Shown piece by piece: positions 44,778 through 53,513 of a stretch of 64,000 nucleotides of DNA; the stretch's first letter is position 1, and every line of letters begins with the position of its first letter. The notes under the pieces are model-generated. The model had not been told where the DNA came from, did no database searches, and worked only from the letters and a program-made list of their open reading frames with translations. The position numbers and the translations under genes are program-made. Source of the stretch: Pseudobacteroides cellulosolvens ATCC 35603 = DSM 2933 (GTDB taxonomy: Bacteria; Bacillota; Clostridia; Acetivibrionales; DSM-2933); contig NZ_LGTC01000001.1 of NCBI RefSeq assembly GCF_001262605.1, positions 5,902,001-5,966,000 on the forward strand. The letters are read 5' to 3'.

Positions 44778-45511
44778 TACTTATTCACCTCCATGCTTTT
44801 TATTGGTATATAACTTAAAAGCTGAAACACAAGGGTACAAGCAATAAGCTTGATGGCTAGCAGTAGGGACGATTGCTCTCCGATAAAAAACATAATTGAC
44901 TTAAAAATCATGTTTCTGCCAAAGGGGAATAATAATAAAAATATAGTAGCAACAGAGATAGTTACGATGCTCTTAAGGCCATACCTTGAAATAATTACAA
45001 ATAGCATGTATGAAAACGCTGTAAATGCTACAATGTACAACAAAGAAATTAGGAATCCAATAGCGTATACTTCAAAGGTAACTTTATTTATATAAACAAA
45101 ATTTTTGTAAACCGACTTGAGTATCATGGAGGTCAGAAGTTCTAATAAATATGCACTACATGTTACTATCAGTAGTATAAATGTATTTATATAAAAAGAT
45201 ACAAGATTACCAATAGTATATATTTTTCTATTTATAGGAAATATAAATTTAGTTTTAATAGATTTATTGAGTGGAAGTATTATTGAATATATAAACATAA
45301 CAATGAATGCAACACCAAAACCTACTGTCAGGACTCCACCGTTATTAGAGCTGTTTTGTCCTAATGAAAGCATAATTATTTCAATCATTGTTGACAGCAG
45401 TAAGTTTGCCAGGATTATAGAAGCTCCGATTATATAATTCTTCTTTGAAGTTAGGAGCTCACTTAAAATATAGCCCTTCAAAGATCTCATCTCATTATTA
45501 CTTGAAATCAT
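44777..45511 (-). CDS. ABC transporter membrane permease
   Basis: A 244-residue protein with six predicted helices, the permease partner of the ATPase upstream. I chose ATG 45511, which overlaps the last codons of the ATPase gene and has AAAGGCTGGTGG upstream. The longer reading adds 15 residues antiparallel to no known feature. ABC-2 type by context; substrate unknown. Confidence 0.75.
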   Translation of the reverse strand: MISSNNEMRSLKGYILSELLTSKKNYIIGASIILANLLLSTMIEIIMLSLGQNSSNNGGVLTVGFGVAFIVMFIYSIILPLNKSIKTKFIFPINRKIYTIGNLVSFYINTFILLIVTCSAYLLELLTSMILKSVYKNFVYINKVTFEVYAIGFLISLLYIVAFTAFSYMLFVIISRYGLKSIVTISVATIFLLLFPFGRNMIFKSIMFFIGEQSSLLLAIKLIACTLVFQLLSYIPIKSMEVNK

Positions 45512-46394
45512 CAAAACCACCAGCCTTTCTGTTGTTTGTAAGCCATATATAAACATCTTCGATGGAAGCCTTGCTTATATCAACGTTGTTTTCATTAAGG
45601 TAATTGAGATCGTCCTTTGTCAAATTGTTTTCAATACCTGCAATAAGGCTTGAACCAAAGGTTTCTGTCTTTAGCACCTTTTTGTTCGCTATAAAGGGGT
45701 GTATTATTTCTTTTTTTCCATTCAGAATAAGTCCATATCCTTGGAGGTCTTCGATACTTTTATGAAAAACAATCCTGCCGTCATGAATCAGAACCATTTC
45801 CTCCAGTAAATTTTCCAGTTCGCTCATGAGATGGCTGGAAATGATTAATGTCCTCGGGTTCTCCATATAATCTTTTATCAAAATATTGTAAAATTCTTTT
45901 CTCACAGCAACATCAAGACCCAAGGTAGGTTCATCCATCAGTGTAAGAGGGGCTCTGCAGGAAAGACCCATTATTATATTAAACTGTGTCTTCATACCAC
46001 GGGAAAGCTTTCTGTATTTCTTTTTACCATCAAGGTTAAAGTACCTGATTAACTTATCTGCATATACACTATCCCAATTTTGATAGAATGCCTTTCCAAG
46101 GGTTAATATGTCATTGAGACTGAGGGATTCATCATATTGTATTTCTTCATCTATGAATGTCACATTTGACAGTACGTCAAGGTTATCAAATGGGTTACCT
46201 CCCAAAATATTAATGGAGCCGGATGTAGGCTTTAAATAGCCAGCACAAGTTTTCAGGAATGTTGTCTTACCTGCACCGTTTCTTCCTATTAACCCAATTA
46301 ATTTATTTTCACCAAGGTTTAAATCTATAGAGTCAAGTGCTGTCTTATCCTTATATACCTTTGTTAATTGATTGCAGACTATAACATTATTCAA
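45498..46394 (-). CDS. ABC transporter ATP-binding protein (YtrB-like)
   Basis: A 298-residue ABC ATPase: Walker A GRNGAGKTT, signature LSRGMKTQFNIIMGLS, Walker B LTLMDEPTLGLD and switch SSHLMSE. The start is probably TTG at 46394, just after the GntR stop, with GGAGGGG inside the GntR gene; a TTG six codons earlier overlaps that site. It is the second YtrA-type module in the window and is not closely similar in sequence to the first. Confidence 0.86.
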   Translation of the reverse strand: MNNVIVCNQLTKVYKDKTALDSIDLNLGENKLIGLIGRNGAGKTTFLKTCAGYLKPTSGSINILGGNPFDNLDVLSNVTFIDEEIQYDESLSLNDILTLGKAFYQNWDSVYADKLIRYFNLDGKKKYRKLSRGMKTQFNIIMGLSCRAPLTLMDEPTLGLDVAVRKEFYNILIKDYMENPRTLIISSHLMSELENLLEEMVLIHDGRIVFHKSIEDLQGYGLILNGKKEIIHPFIANKKVLKTETFGSSLIAGIENNLTKDDLNYLNENNVDISKASIEDVYIWLTNNRKAGGFDDFK

Positions 46395-46395
46395 G

Positions 46396-46767
46396 TTATT
46401 CCCCTCCTTCAAACCTGTCTATCATGCTTTTTAACTCTTCTCGGGATATTCCCAGCTTTTGTGCTTCATGAATGATTTCCTTAAGAAGAGTGGATAAAAA
46501 ATTCTGCTTTCTTTTATTTTGAATTATATTCATTGCGTTTTCCGATACATGCATACCCATACCTCTTTTCTTATATAAAATTCCCTCTAAGACTAAAAGA
46601 TTTATTCCCTTTGCGGCTGTAGCAGGATTAATGTTAAACTGCCTGGCAATCTGATACTGGGAATAAGCCTGATCATCAACAGCCAATAAGCCGTTTAATA
46701 TATCATCTTCGATACCTTCGGCTATCTGTACATATATTGGCTTAATACTGTTTTGGTCTAGTTTCAT
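46396..46767 (-). CDS. GntR-family regulator, YtrA type (second copy)
   Basis: A 123-residue winged-helix protein: IYVQIAEGIEDDILNG, SQYQIARQFNINPATAAKGI and YKKRGMGMHVSENA, ending in the short YtrA-type helical tail. It is the first gene of the operon with the ATPase, permease and small exported protein. The palindrome at 46781-46808 overlapping its promoter is the likely operator. Confidence 0.87.
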   Translation of the reverse strand: MKLDQNSIKPIYVQIAEGIEDDILNGLLAVDDQAYSQYQIARQFNINPATAAKGINLLVLEGILYKKRGMGMHVSENAMNIIQNKRKQNFLSTLLKEIIHEAQKLGISREELKSMIDRFEGGE

Positions 46768-46780
46768 TTCACCACCACCT

Positions 46781-46832
46781 ATACTGCATTAGTTATGTAA
46801 TGTAGTATAACACCAAAGAGGTAGTAAGTCAA
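46781..46832 (-). promoter_or_regulatory. Promoter and operator of the second GntR-ABC operon
   Basis: On the minus strand TTGACT (46832-46827), 17 bases, TATACT (46809-46804). An inverted repeat, ATACTGCATT (46781-46790) and AATGTAGTAT (46799-46808), overlaps the -10 and the start site. Confidence 0.72.
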
Positions 46833-46948
46833 TATATGTTCAAGTGTTTTTGCATTAATAATATTAAAAGGTGGTACAATTATATGTATAAGTGATATCG
46901 AACGTATAAAAATTCATAGTCCGGTATCTATAATAGGAGGAAAAACTT

Positions 46949-47152
46949 ATGATTATGAATATATTTTTTGGCGTAATAATGGCGGCTGCATTTTTACTTG
47001 TAACGTTTTTCGGTCTTGGGCCGGTTATGTTTGCCGATGGTTCTATGAGTGAGAGAATGACAACACTGGCGGTAGTTGTTCTTACTTACGCTGCACTTGT
47101 AACGATATCTGTGGTTTTTGTAAGAAAGAGGATGGCAAAGACAGGTCACTAG
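46949..47152 (+). CDS. Small two-helix membrane protein
   Basis: A 67-residue protein with two predicted membrane helices (about 3-24 and 40-60) and a basic C-terminus. It has a strong ribosome site (TAGGAGG, seven bases before the ATG). I cannot assign a family with confidence. It stands alone between the GntR and MarR genes. Confidence 0.65.
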   Translation: MIMNIFFGVIMAAAFLLVTFFGLGPVMFADGSMSERMTTLAVVVLTYAALVTISVVFVRKRMAKTGH

Positions 47153-47207
47153 AGAATTAATAAATTATGGAGTAGAATATAACTTCCTAAATGTTAAAAA
47201 ATAGGTG

Positions 47208-47271
47208 TTGACAAAGTGATGTAAAAGGAGTATTCTGTTATTAGAATATTTCGGATGTCGAAATATTCTAA
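47208..47271 (+). promoter_or_regulatory. marR promoter with 13-bp perfect inverted-repeat operator
   Basis: TTGACA (47208-47213), 17 bases, TATTCT (47231-47236). It is followed by TTAGAATATTTCG (47241-47253), five bases, and its exact complement (47259-47271). The core ATATTTCG-N5-CGAAATAT recurs before the ArsA gene. Confidence 0.8.
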
Positions 47272-47287
47272 TAAAGGAGATTGGTTC

Positions 47288-47773
47288 ATGCAAATAAATT
47301 CCACCATATTTGATTTGATTTTTAATAATATAAATAAGATTTTTTATCCGAGGGATATTATTAATATAGACTTGGAGTTATCCAAGTCTGAAATTGTTCT
47401 TCTTCTGCAGCTTGAAAAACAGGGTGAGCTTATGATGTCAAAAGTATCAGACAGCCTGAACGTCCCCATGAGTACAGCCACAGGTATAGTAGAGAGGCTG
47501 GTAAAAAGCAGCTATGTTATTAGGGATAAAAGTGAGACTGATAGGCGGATCGTTGTTATAAAGCTGACGGATAAAGGGAAAAGTCTGGTATCCAAGATCC
47601 ATACCATTGCTCTTGGATATATAGATGATATTTGCAATGAGCTTGAGCCTGAGGAAATTCAGATGATCATAAAAATATTTTATAAGGTCATAGATGTTGT
47701 TGAGAGGAAAAAAGCAGCAGACCGAAAGCCAAAAGCCAGTGAAAATGTACTTAGAAAGATCCAAATCGATTAA
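47288..47773 (+). CDS. MarR-family regulator
   Basis: A 161-residue winged-helix regulator: LSKSEIVLLLQLEKQGELMM, VSDSLNVPMSTATGIVERLV (recognition helix) and the wing SETDRRIVVIKLTDKGK. ATG 47288 has AAAGGAGA upstream; the 11-codon longer reading would begin inside the operator. Two identical half-site palindromes, one at its own promoter and one before the ArsA operon, indicate that it represses both. Ligand unknown. Confidence 0.88.
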   Translation: MQINSTIFDLIFNNINKIFYPRDIINIDLELSKSEIVLLLQLEKQGELMMSKVSDSLNVPMSTATGIVERLVKSSYVIRDKSETDRRIVVIKLTDKGKSLVSKIHTIALGYIDDICNELEPEEIQMIIKIFYKVIDVVERKKAADRKPKASENVLRKIQID

Positions 47774-47797
47774 AAACCAATTTGAGGACCAGTAGTA

Positions 47798-47872
47798 AGC
47801 CCTTTATTAGGTAAGGAATGACTAAAGAACCGTAAGGCTATATAGCCGTTCTATATACTTAATAAAAGGGCT
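47798..47872 (+). terminator. Long stem with large loop after marR
   Basis: AGCCCTTTATTA (47798-47809) pairs with TTAATAAAAGGGCT (47859-47872) with a one-base bulge. The loop holds a GGCTATATAGCC palindrome and TAAGGAATGACTAAA (47812-47826), the end sequence of the repeat family at 30374-30474. It probably ends the marR transcript. Confidence 0.5.
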
Positions 47873-47885
47873 AAAATTAAAATCG

Positions 47886-47906
47886 ATATTTCGACATGCG
47901 AAATAT
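47886..47906 (+). promoter_or_regulatory. Second MarR operator, before the ArsA operon
   Basis: ATATTTCG (47886-47893), five bases, CGAAATAT (47899-47906): the same half-sites and spacing as the marR operator, 38 bases before the ArsA start. Confidence 0.72.
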
Positions 47907-47943
47907 TTGAAAAACGTAATAGAATAAAAAGGAGTGAATGATT

Positions 47944-49110
47944 ATGAGAATTATTGTATACACTGGTAAAGGCGGCGTTGGAAAGACTAGCATAGCTGCT
48001 GCTACAGCTTTAAAATCGGCAAGAAGAGGACTTAAGACTCTAATTATAAGTACCGATGCAGCACATAGTCTTGGAGATTCCATGGATATTGAGCTTGGCT
48101 CAGAGCCCGTTAATATTGAGGAAAACCTATGGGCTCAAGAGATTGATACAATACATGAAATTGAAAAGGGTTGGGGAAAGGTTCAGGAATATCTGACAAC
48201 ACTTTTTACATCCAAGACTGTAAAAGATATTACGACTGAAGAACTAACTGTGTTTCCGGGAATGGACGAATTGTTGAGCCTTATAAGAATACTGGAGCAT
48301 TACAAGGAGGGATTTTATGATCTTATTGTAATAGATTGTGCTCCTACCGGAGAAACCCTTGCACTTTTAAGTTATCCGGACCTTTTCAGGTGGTGGATGG
48401 AGAAGCTTTTTCCACTAAAGAGGAAGGCTATAAATCTAACAAGGCCAGTAATAGAGCCGCTTTTGGGGATACCTATGCCTTCGGATGGGGTTATGGGGGA
48501 AATAGAGAAAATATTTAACCAGTTGGATGAGATGAAAAAGATATTTACCGACAGGAAATCCACCAGCATCAGAATAGTGGTAAACCCTGAAAAGATGGTT
48601 ATCAAGGAAGCTAAAAGAAGTTTTACCTATCTCAACATATATAACTTTAATGTCGACGCAATTGTTGTAAACAGAGTTATTCCTAAAGATATAACCGACA
48701 ACTATTTTGCACTATGGAAGGAAATACAGAGTAATTATATTGATGAAGCTAAGGAGTGCTTCTCACCAATACCCATATTGTATGCACCTCTCTTCGAAAA
48801 GGAGATAGTTGGATTAAATATGCTTGAAAGGCTGGGGGAAGTAGTATTTACCGAACTGAACCCTGAAGGCATATTGTACAATATTAAAACCCAGTCAATT
48901 GAAAAGATCGGAAAGAACTATCTGCTGAAGATAAATATGCCTTTTTGTGAAAAGAATGACTTGAGTTTGGCACAAAAGGCAGATGAACTAATAATCAGGG
49001 CAGGAAGAATTAAGAGGAATATAACCCTTCCTAAGACACTTCAGTACCTTTCAATTACATCAGCCAAGTTTGAGCAGGACACACTTAATATAATATTTGG
49101 TGGTGAATAA
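47944..49110 (+). CDS. ArsA/GET3-family ATPase with C-terminal HSP20-like domain
   Basis: A 388-residue SIMIBI ATPase. The deviant P-loop is KGGVGKTSIAAATA (about 8-21), switch I is STDAAHSLGDS, and DCAPTGETLALL is the family motif. The last ~80 residues (NYLLKINMPFCEKNDLSLAQ onward) form the ArsA HSP20-like domain. The arsenite-binding cysteines of plasmid ArsA are not evident, so arsenic resistance should not be assumed. A GET3-like handling of membrane or tail-anchored proteins is possible. ATG 47944 is nine bases after AAGGAG; ATG 47938 is too close. It is followed by two linked genes and controlled by the MarR-type operator. Confidence 0.85.
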   Translation: MRIIVYTGKGGVGKTSIAAATALKSARRGLKTLIISTDAAHSLGDSMDIELGSEPVNIEENLWAQEIDTIHEIEKGWGKVQEYLTTLFTSKTVKDITTEELTVFPGMDELLSLIRILEHYKEGFYDLIVIDCAPTGETLALLSYPDLFRWWMEKLFPLKRKAINLTRPVIEPLLGIPMPSDGVMGEIEKIFNQLDEMKKIFTDRKSTSIRIVVNPEKMVIKEAKRSFTYLNIYNFNVDAIVVNRVIPKDITDNYFALWKEIQSNYIDEAKECFSPIPILYAPLFEKEIVGLNMLERLGEVVFTELNPEGILYNIKTQSIEKIGKNYLLKINMPFCEKNDLSLAQKADELIIRAGRIKRNITLPKTLQYLSITSAKFEQDTLNIIFGGE

Positions 49111-49111
49111 A

Positions 49112-49330
49112 ATGGATAACAAGGCATTAATCAAGGAACTAGTGAAGCTGGAAATTATGAAAACACGGCTCATAATGGATATTTTGCCGGGGCAGGTTGG
49201 AAGATATGCAAAAGAAGGGTTTGATTCTATTATTGATGCCGTAAATGAGGTTACTAAAGAGTATGCAGAAAAACGACCCAAGGAAGAGAAAACGAGAGAA
49301 GGCGGGATTAATAGGGTGAAGATAGAGTAA
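49112..49330 (+). CDS. Small soluble protein following the ArsA-type ATPase
   Basis: A 72-residue charged, mostly helical protein with no motif that I recognise. Its ATG is one base after the ATPase stop, with TGGTGGTG upstream, so it is translationally linked. The C-terminal third is highly charged (EKRPKEEKTREGG). It may be a partner or regulator of the ATPase. Confidence 0.65.
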   Translation: MDNKALIKELVKLEIMKTRLIMDILPGQVGRYAKEGFDSIIDAVNEVTKEYAEKRPKEEKTREGGINRVKIE

Positions 49331-49360
49331 GACAATAAACATTAGTTATGGGAGTTGACT

Positions 49361-50500
49361 ATGCATGTGTTTTTTAGTCAGATATTTAATATGATAATGG
49401 GCACGGTTCTTATAATAATTATATTTGCTTTGCCAATTGTGTTAACTTTTACAAATGTTATCAATCTACTTAGAAATAAACCAACTACGCTGCAATTTGT
49501 GGAGGTTTTAACAATAGTAGCAGGAACGATTTTGACATTAATACTATATGGGGTTATAGGACTGGTGGACTATGATAAGCCCCTTTACACAGGGGCTATA
49601 TATCCGGCATGGCACGCACCTATAGCATCCTGGCATATGCCTACAATACTTGTTCTAGGGTTTATTGGAATTATTGGGTTTTTACTGATCAGGCTAAGTA
49701 ATGGAGCACTTCCTCCACTGACGCTGCTCTTATGTTTTGCAAGTATGTTTATAGGCTGTATATTAGCTTTAATGTGGATAATACAATTGTCACCACATCT
49801 ATTTGATGGAGTTCTGTACAGGGTTGATACTTTCTATCTATGCCTTTTTCCCTTCAATTGTATAATATTGTATATTTCTGCTGTAATAAAAGCAGTAGGA
49901 GCATATATACCTGAGGAAAAAGAAACTGTATATAAAAATGCAATTCTACAAAAATTGAACATTATACTAAGAAACAGCAAGAGTTGGCCGCTAGCAATTG
50001 TTGTTTTGACAATCCCAATACTTGCAGTTGTCATGATTGTGCTTGTAATACTGGGGCAGCATCCCGATGCAGCCATTAAAGCCTTTACAGAGACAAGCGA
50101 CTGGCTGTTGTCCCAAAAGATATCTCCGCCTTCGGTTGAAGCACCCAGTGGCCATTATTTATGCACTGTTTCATTAAGAGGACATAGACGAGTGGTAAAA
50201 CCCTTAAGATATGGTTTAAGGCATAACAACAAAATTGTAGTAAACAGGCAGCTATGTGTGGCAAACGCTTTTGAGGATCTTTTGAAGGAGAGGGTTCCGA
50301 AGGGACATAGGGTTATAAGGTATATATATGACAAGTATGGTTATCCCCTGTCAAAGCACATCAAAACGCCATTAAGTGCGGATGTTGTTTATATTCTAAT
50401 GAAACCTCTAGAATGGATATTTGTTGCTGTGTTGTATCTGATGGATAGGAAGCCTGAAAATAGAATTGCAGGACAGTATCTGCCATACAGGCTGTATTAG
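49361..50500 (+). CDS. Multi-helix membrane protein with C-terminal soluble domain
   Basis: A 379-residue protein. There are about six helices (residues 8-30, 45-65, 85-105, 115-135, 155-175, 205-230), then a soluble region of about 140 residues containing CTVSLRGHRRVVKPLRYGLR and VNRQLCVANAFEDLL. It resembles proteins grouped as DUF6688, but I am not sure. ATG 49361 has GGGAG upstream. It lies 30 bases after the small protein and is probably in the ArsA operon. Confidence 0.65.
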   Translation: MHVFFSQIFNMIMGTVLIIIIFALPIVLTFTNVINLLRNKPTTLQFVEVLTIVAGTILTLILYGVIGLVDYDKPLYTGAIYPAWHAPIASWHMPTILVLGFIGIIGFLLIRLSNGALPPLTLLLCFASMFIGCILALMWIIQLSPHLFDGVLYRVDTFYLCLFPFNCIILYISAVIKAVGAYIPEEKETVYKNAILQKLNIILRNSKSWPLAIVVLTIPILAVVMIVLVILGQHPDAAIKAFTETSDWLLSQKISPPSVEAPSGHYLCTVSLRGHRRVVKPLRYGLRHNNKIVVNRQLCVANAFEDLLKERVPKGHRVIRYIYDKYGYPLSKHIKTPLSADVVYILMKPLEWIFVAVLYLMDRKPENRIAGQYLPYRLY

Positions 50501-50617
50501 TAAATGGTGACCAAAACAATACCCTAAATGACACTTTGCTTGGGTTTATAAATTATCCATCTTATATTAATATATATATATAACTAAAAAAGCAATTACA
50601 TATCTGGGGGAATTATT

Positions 50618-52834
50618 ATGAAACTGATGAGAAAAATTTCTGTGCTTATGGTTTTTGTACTGGTGTTTTCCATAGCTGATATGGGCAGCTTGGACACTGT
50701 AGATGCCTACCTCGATAAGCCCTTTATCAATTCAATGTTTGCAGACCATATGGTATTGCAGAGGGATGTCGAGAACCCTGTTTGGGGCTGGACTACGCCA
50801 GGCGAGAAGGTATCAGTAGAAATTGACGGCATAACTTATACATGCATGGCTGGCACAGATGGTAAATGGATGACAAAAATCGGACCTTTTCCTAAAGGCG
50901 GGCCTTATGATATGAAGGTAACTGCATCCCAGACAGCAACAATAAAGGATATCCTGTTTGGAGAAGTATGGTTTTGCACCGGTCAGTCCAATATTGTGCT
51001 CCAGCTTCGTGAAGCATTAAATCCTACTACTGAAATCCAAAATGCAAATTATCCGAACATACGCTTCTTTAATGTTCCGTATGGATATGCTGGCACTCCT
51101 CAGGATAAGTTCAGTTACCCCGATCAATGCAAATGGCAGGCCTGCTCACCAACAACAGCACAAAATCAAACAGCTGTAGGGTATTTTTTCGCCCGCAAAT
51201 TAAGTGCCGAGTTGGATGTACCTGTAGGAATAATTCTTTCAGCTGTTGGTGGTACCAAGATAGAGTATTGGATGAGCAGGGACATTCTGCAAACTTTTCC
51301 CGATTATACACAGGAATTGGCTAATCTGCAAGTGAACTCAAATTCACTGACAGGGCTTTATAACGGAATGATAGCTCCCGTTTTGCCGTATAGAATAAAA
51401 GGTACCATATGGTACCAGGGAGAAGGCAGCACTGAGAACGATTACAAGTACAATAAACTTTTACCTTCTCTAATTAAAGATTGGAGGGATAAGTTTGGTA
51501 TAGGTGATTTTCCGTTTTTGATAATTCAATTGCCAAACATTTCAGCTCTGCAGTCTGCACCGGCACAAAACGGCTCATGGACCTTAATACGTGAAGCACA
51601 GCTTCAGACTGCTCAAAATGACAGCAATAACGGGCTAATAGTTACAATAGATATAGGTGATGCCAACAATGTACACTGTCCGAATAAACAGGACGTAGGT
51701 ATGAGATCTGCATTATATGCACTAGGCAAGGTTTATGGAAAGAATGTGGTTCCTTCCGGTCCGATTTATAAAGCAATGACAAAGGAAGGAAATAAAATAA
51801 GGGTTACCTTTGACTATACAGGAAGCGGACTGATGGTTGGACAGAAGACCGGACTTGATCCGGTAAAGATGGTTCCCGGTGGTGTATTAAAGGGATTTGC
51901 CATAGCAGGAAGTGATAAAAAATTTGTATGGGCGGATGCTGTAATTGAAGATGACAGCATAGTCCTGTCGTCTTCCTCTGTAAGTGCTCCGGAAGCTGTA
52001 AGGTATTCATGGTCGGATAATCCCATTGGAAACCTATACAACAAAGAAGGTTTTCCTGCTTCACCATTCAGAACCGATATAGATAACAGGCTTGCTGTTA
52101 TTGATGGAACAGGCAGTGGTACATATAAACCTGGTGATGAAATAAGTTTATCAGCTGCAACACCACCTTCAGGAAAGAAATTTGAAAGATGGATCGGGGA
52201 TACAAGCGGATTGGATAATGCTTACGGTGCAAATGCAAAATTAACAATGCCAGCGGCGTATCAATGTATTAAGGCAAACTTTATTGATATTAATGCAACT
52301 ATCATTCCGCCTTCACCTACACCGACGGCAGCAAAGGAATATGCTGTTTCGGGCTATGTGAAGCCAGATTTTAATTTCACACAAGGTGCTGGGGAATTGA
52401 TTAATTCAGGCTTTAATGTAGAATTGGAAGGAACCGGATTTAAGGATGTGACTGATTCAAAAGGGTATTTTGAAATAAAAGGTGTTCCTTTGAATGGTGT
52501 TGGCTATACATTAAAAATCAGCAAACCCAACTACTTATCCCATGAGATTAAAAATGTCTTTGTAAAGGGAAATGTCGAAGTATCATCTTCTACAAATCCG
52601 ATTAATATATGGGCAGGCGATATTTTAAAAGATGGTGTGCAGGATAATACAATTAATATGGTTGACATAATAGAGATTGCTCGTGTATTTGGAAGTGTTG
52701 CCGGGGATGGGAAATATATTGAGAGCTATGATTTTAATATGGATAATGTTATAAACTTGAATGAAGTAATTATAATTGCAAGACATTTTAATGCAACATC
52801 TTCAAACTATCCGGATATAAGTTTGGATAAGTAA
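50618..52834 (+). CDS. Cellulosomal sialate O-acetylesterase-like (SASA) protein with dockerin
   Basis: A 738-residue secreted protein. Signal peptide (1-30), then an SASA-type SGNH esterase (about 35-500): MFADHMVLQRD, GEVWFCTGQSN with nucleophile Ser124, and GTIWYQGEGS. A bacterial-repeat-like stretch (KFERWIGDTSGLDN), a short PSPTPTA linker and a Gly-rich carboxypeptidase-regulatory-like beta domain follow. The end is a type I dockerin with two calcium loops (DILKDGVQDNTINMVDI and DFNMDNVINLNEV). It removes acetyl groups from glycans, probably hemicellulose or pectin, on the cellulosome. GGGGGAA precedes the ATG. Confidence 0.9.
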   Translation: MKLMRKISVLMVFVLVFSIADMGSLDTVDAYLDKPFINSMFADHMVLQRDVENPVWGWTTPGEKVSVEIDGITYTCMAGTDGKWMTKIGPFPKGGPYDMKVTASQTATIKDILFGEVWFCTGQSNIVLQLREALNPTTEIQNANYPNIRFFNVPYGYAGTPQDKFSYPDQCKWQACSPTTAQNQTAVGYFFARKLSAELDVPVGIILSAVGGTKIEYWMSRDILQTFPDYTQELANLQVNSNSLTGLYNGMIAPVLPYRIKGTIWYQGEGSTENDYKYNKLLPSLIKDWRDKFGIGDFPFLIIQLPNISALQSAPAQNGSWTLIREAQLQTAQNDSNNGLIVTIDIGDANNVHCPNKQDVGMRSALYALGKVYGKNVVPSGPIYKAMTKEGNKIRVTFDYTGSGLMVGQKTGLDPVKMVPGGVLKGFAIAGSDKKFVWADAVIEDDSIVLSSSSVSAPEAVRYSWSDNPIGNLYNKEGFPASPFRTDIDNRLAVIDGTGSGTYKPGDEISLSAATPPSGKKFERWIGDTSGLDNAYGANAKLTMPAAYQCIKANFIDINATIIPPSPTPTAAKEYAVSGYVKPDFNFTQGAGELINSGFNVELEGTGFKDVTDSKGYFEIKGVPLNGVGYTLKISKPNYLSHEIKNVFVKGNVEVSSSTNPINIWAGDILKDGVQDNTINMVDIIEIARVFGSVAGDGKYIESYDFNMDNVINLNEVIIIARHFNATSSNYPDISLDK

Positions 52835-52879
52835 TAGAGTATAATCACTTATAATATATTTTAAATGAATATAGAATAA

Positions 52880-52918
52880 AAGCTCATAACCTTATAATTA
52901 GAGGTTTTGAGCTTTTTT
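52880..52918. terminator. Bidirectional terminator
   Basis: AAGCTCATAACCT (52880-52892) pairs with AGGTTTTGAGCTT (52902-52914) with one mismatch, and T6 at 52913-52918. It is shared by the esterase gene and the converging Cys-rich gene. Confidence 0.8.
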
Positions 52919-52920
52919 AT

Positions 52921-53367
52921 TCATTCCGTAAATAAAGATTTTGCTTCCTTGTATCTTCCCATAATTTCATTTCCAATTTCGGGATTGAATTCAATAACTC
53001 TTACTATATAAGATAAAGAATTACCTTCATACTTACCCATGTTTTTACCTAATAGAGCTGTTTCCATGCATATTCTGGTAACATTGACAACACAATTTCT
53101 TTCATGCTCAATATCGCATTGCCTGCATTGCAGTAAAATTTCTACAATGGCATCTATCAAATTCTCGCTTCTATATGATTTAAAGTCTTCCTTCGGTACT
53201 TTTTCCATAGCATGATGTAAAATAGTATTTTTACTTTCAAAATAATAATCCAAAACAATTTTGCTAAACCCTATAAGGCAGTCTTTTTTAGTACAAACAG
53301 GGCAACTTTCGGATGTTTTGCAGCAGCTTAGAACTTCTTTTTTTATTCTATCAAAGTCAATATCCAT
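52921..53367 (-). CDS. Cysteine-rich protein of unknown function
   Basis: A 148-residue cytoplasmic protein with nine cysteines in two groups: Cys15, 16, 22, 25, 30 (CCKTSESCPVCTKKDC) and Cys81, 84, 92, 100 (CRQCDIEHERNC). The pattern suggests zinc or iron-sulfur binding. I do not recognise the family. The ATG has TTGGAGG upstream. Single gene between a terminator and an AT-rich gap. Confidence 0.65.
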   Translation of the reverse strand: MDIDFDRIKKEVLSCCKTSESCPVCTKKDCLIGFSKIVLDYYFESKNTILHHAMEKVPKEDFKSYRSENLIDAIVEILLQCRQCDIEHERNCVVNVTRICMETALLGKNMGKYEGNSLSYIVRVIEFNPEIGNEIMGRYKEAKSLFTE

Positions 53368-53513
53368 ATTTTGGCCTCCAAATTAGTAATTTGGTATTCA
53401 TTTATATCTTCGGTATAAATTAAAAATTAATTTATAGTAAAACTTTTAATTATTTAGTAAATAATATGCCAAATATTTAAATATTAATATTGATAGAGTT
53501 ATTAGTGACATTA

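Noticed and set aside
47944..49110. Arsenite efflux ATPase
   Set aside because: No arsenite cysteines evident and no arsB, acr3 or arsC nearby.
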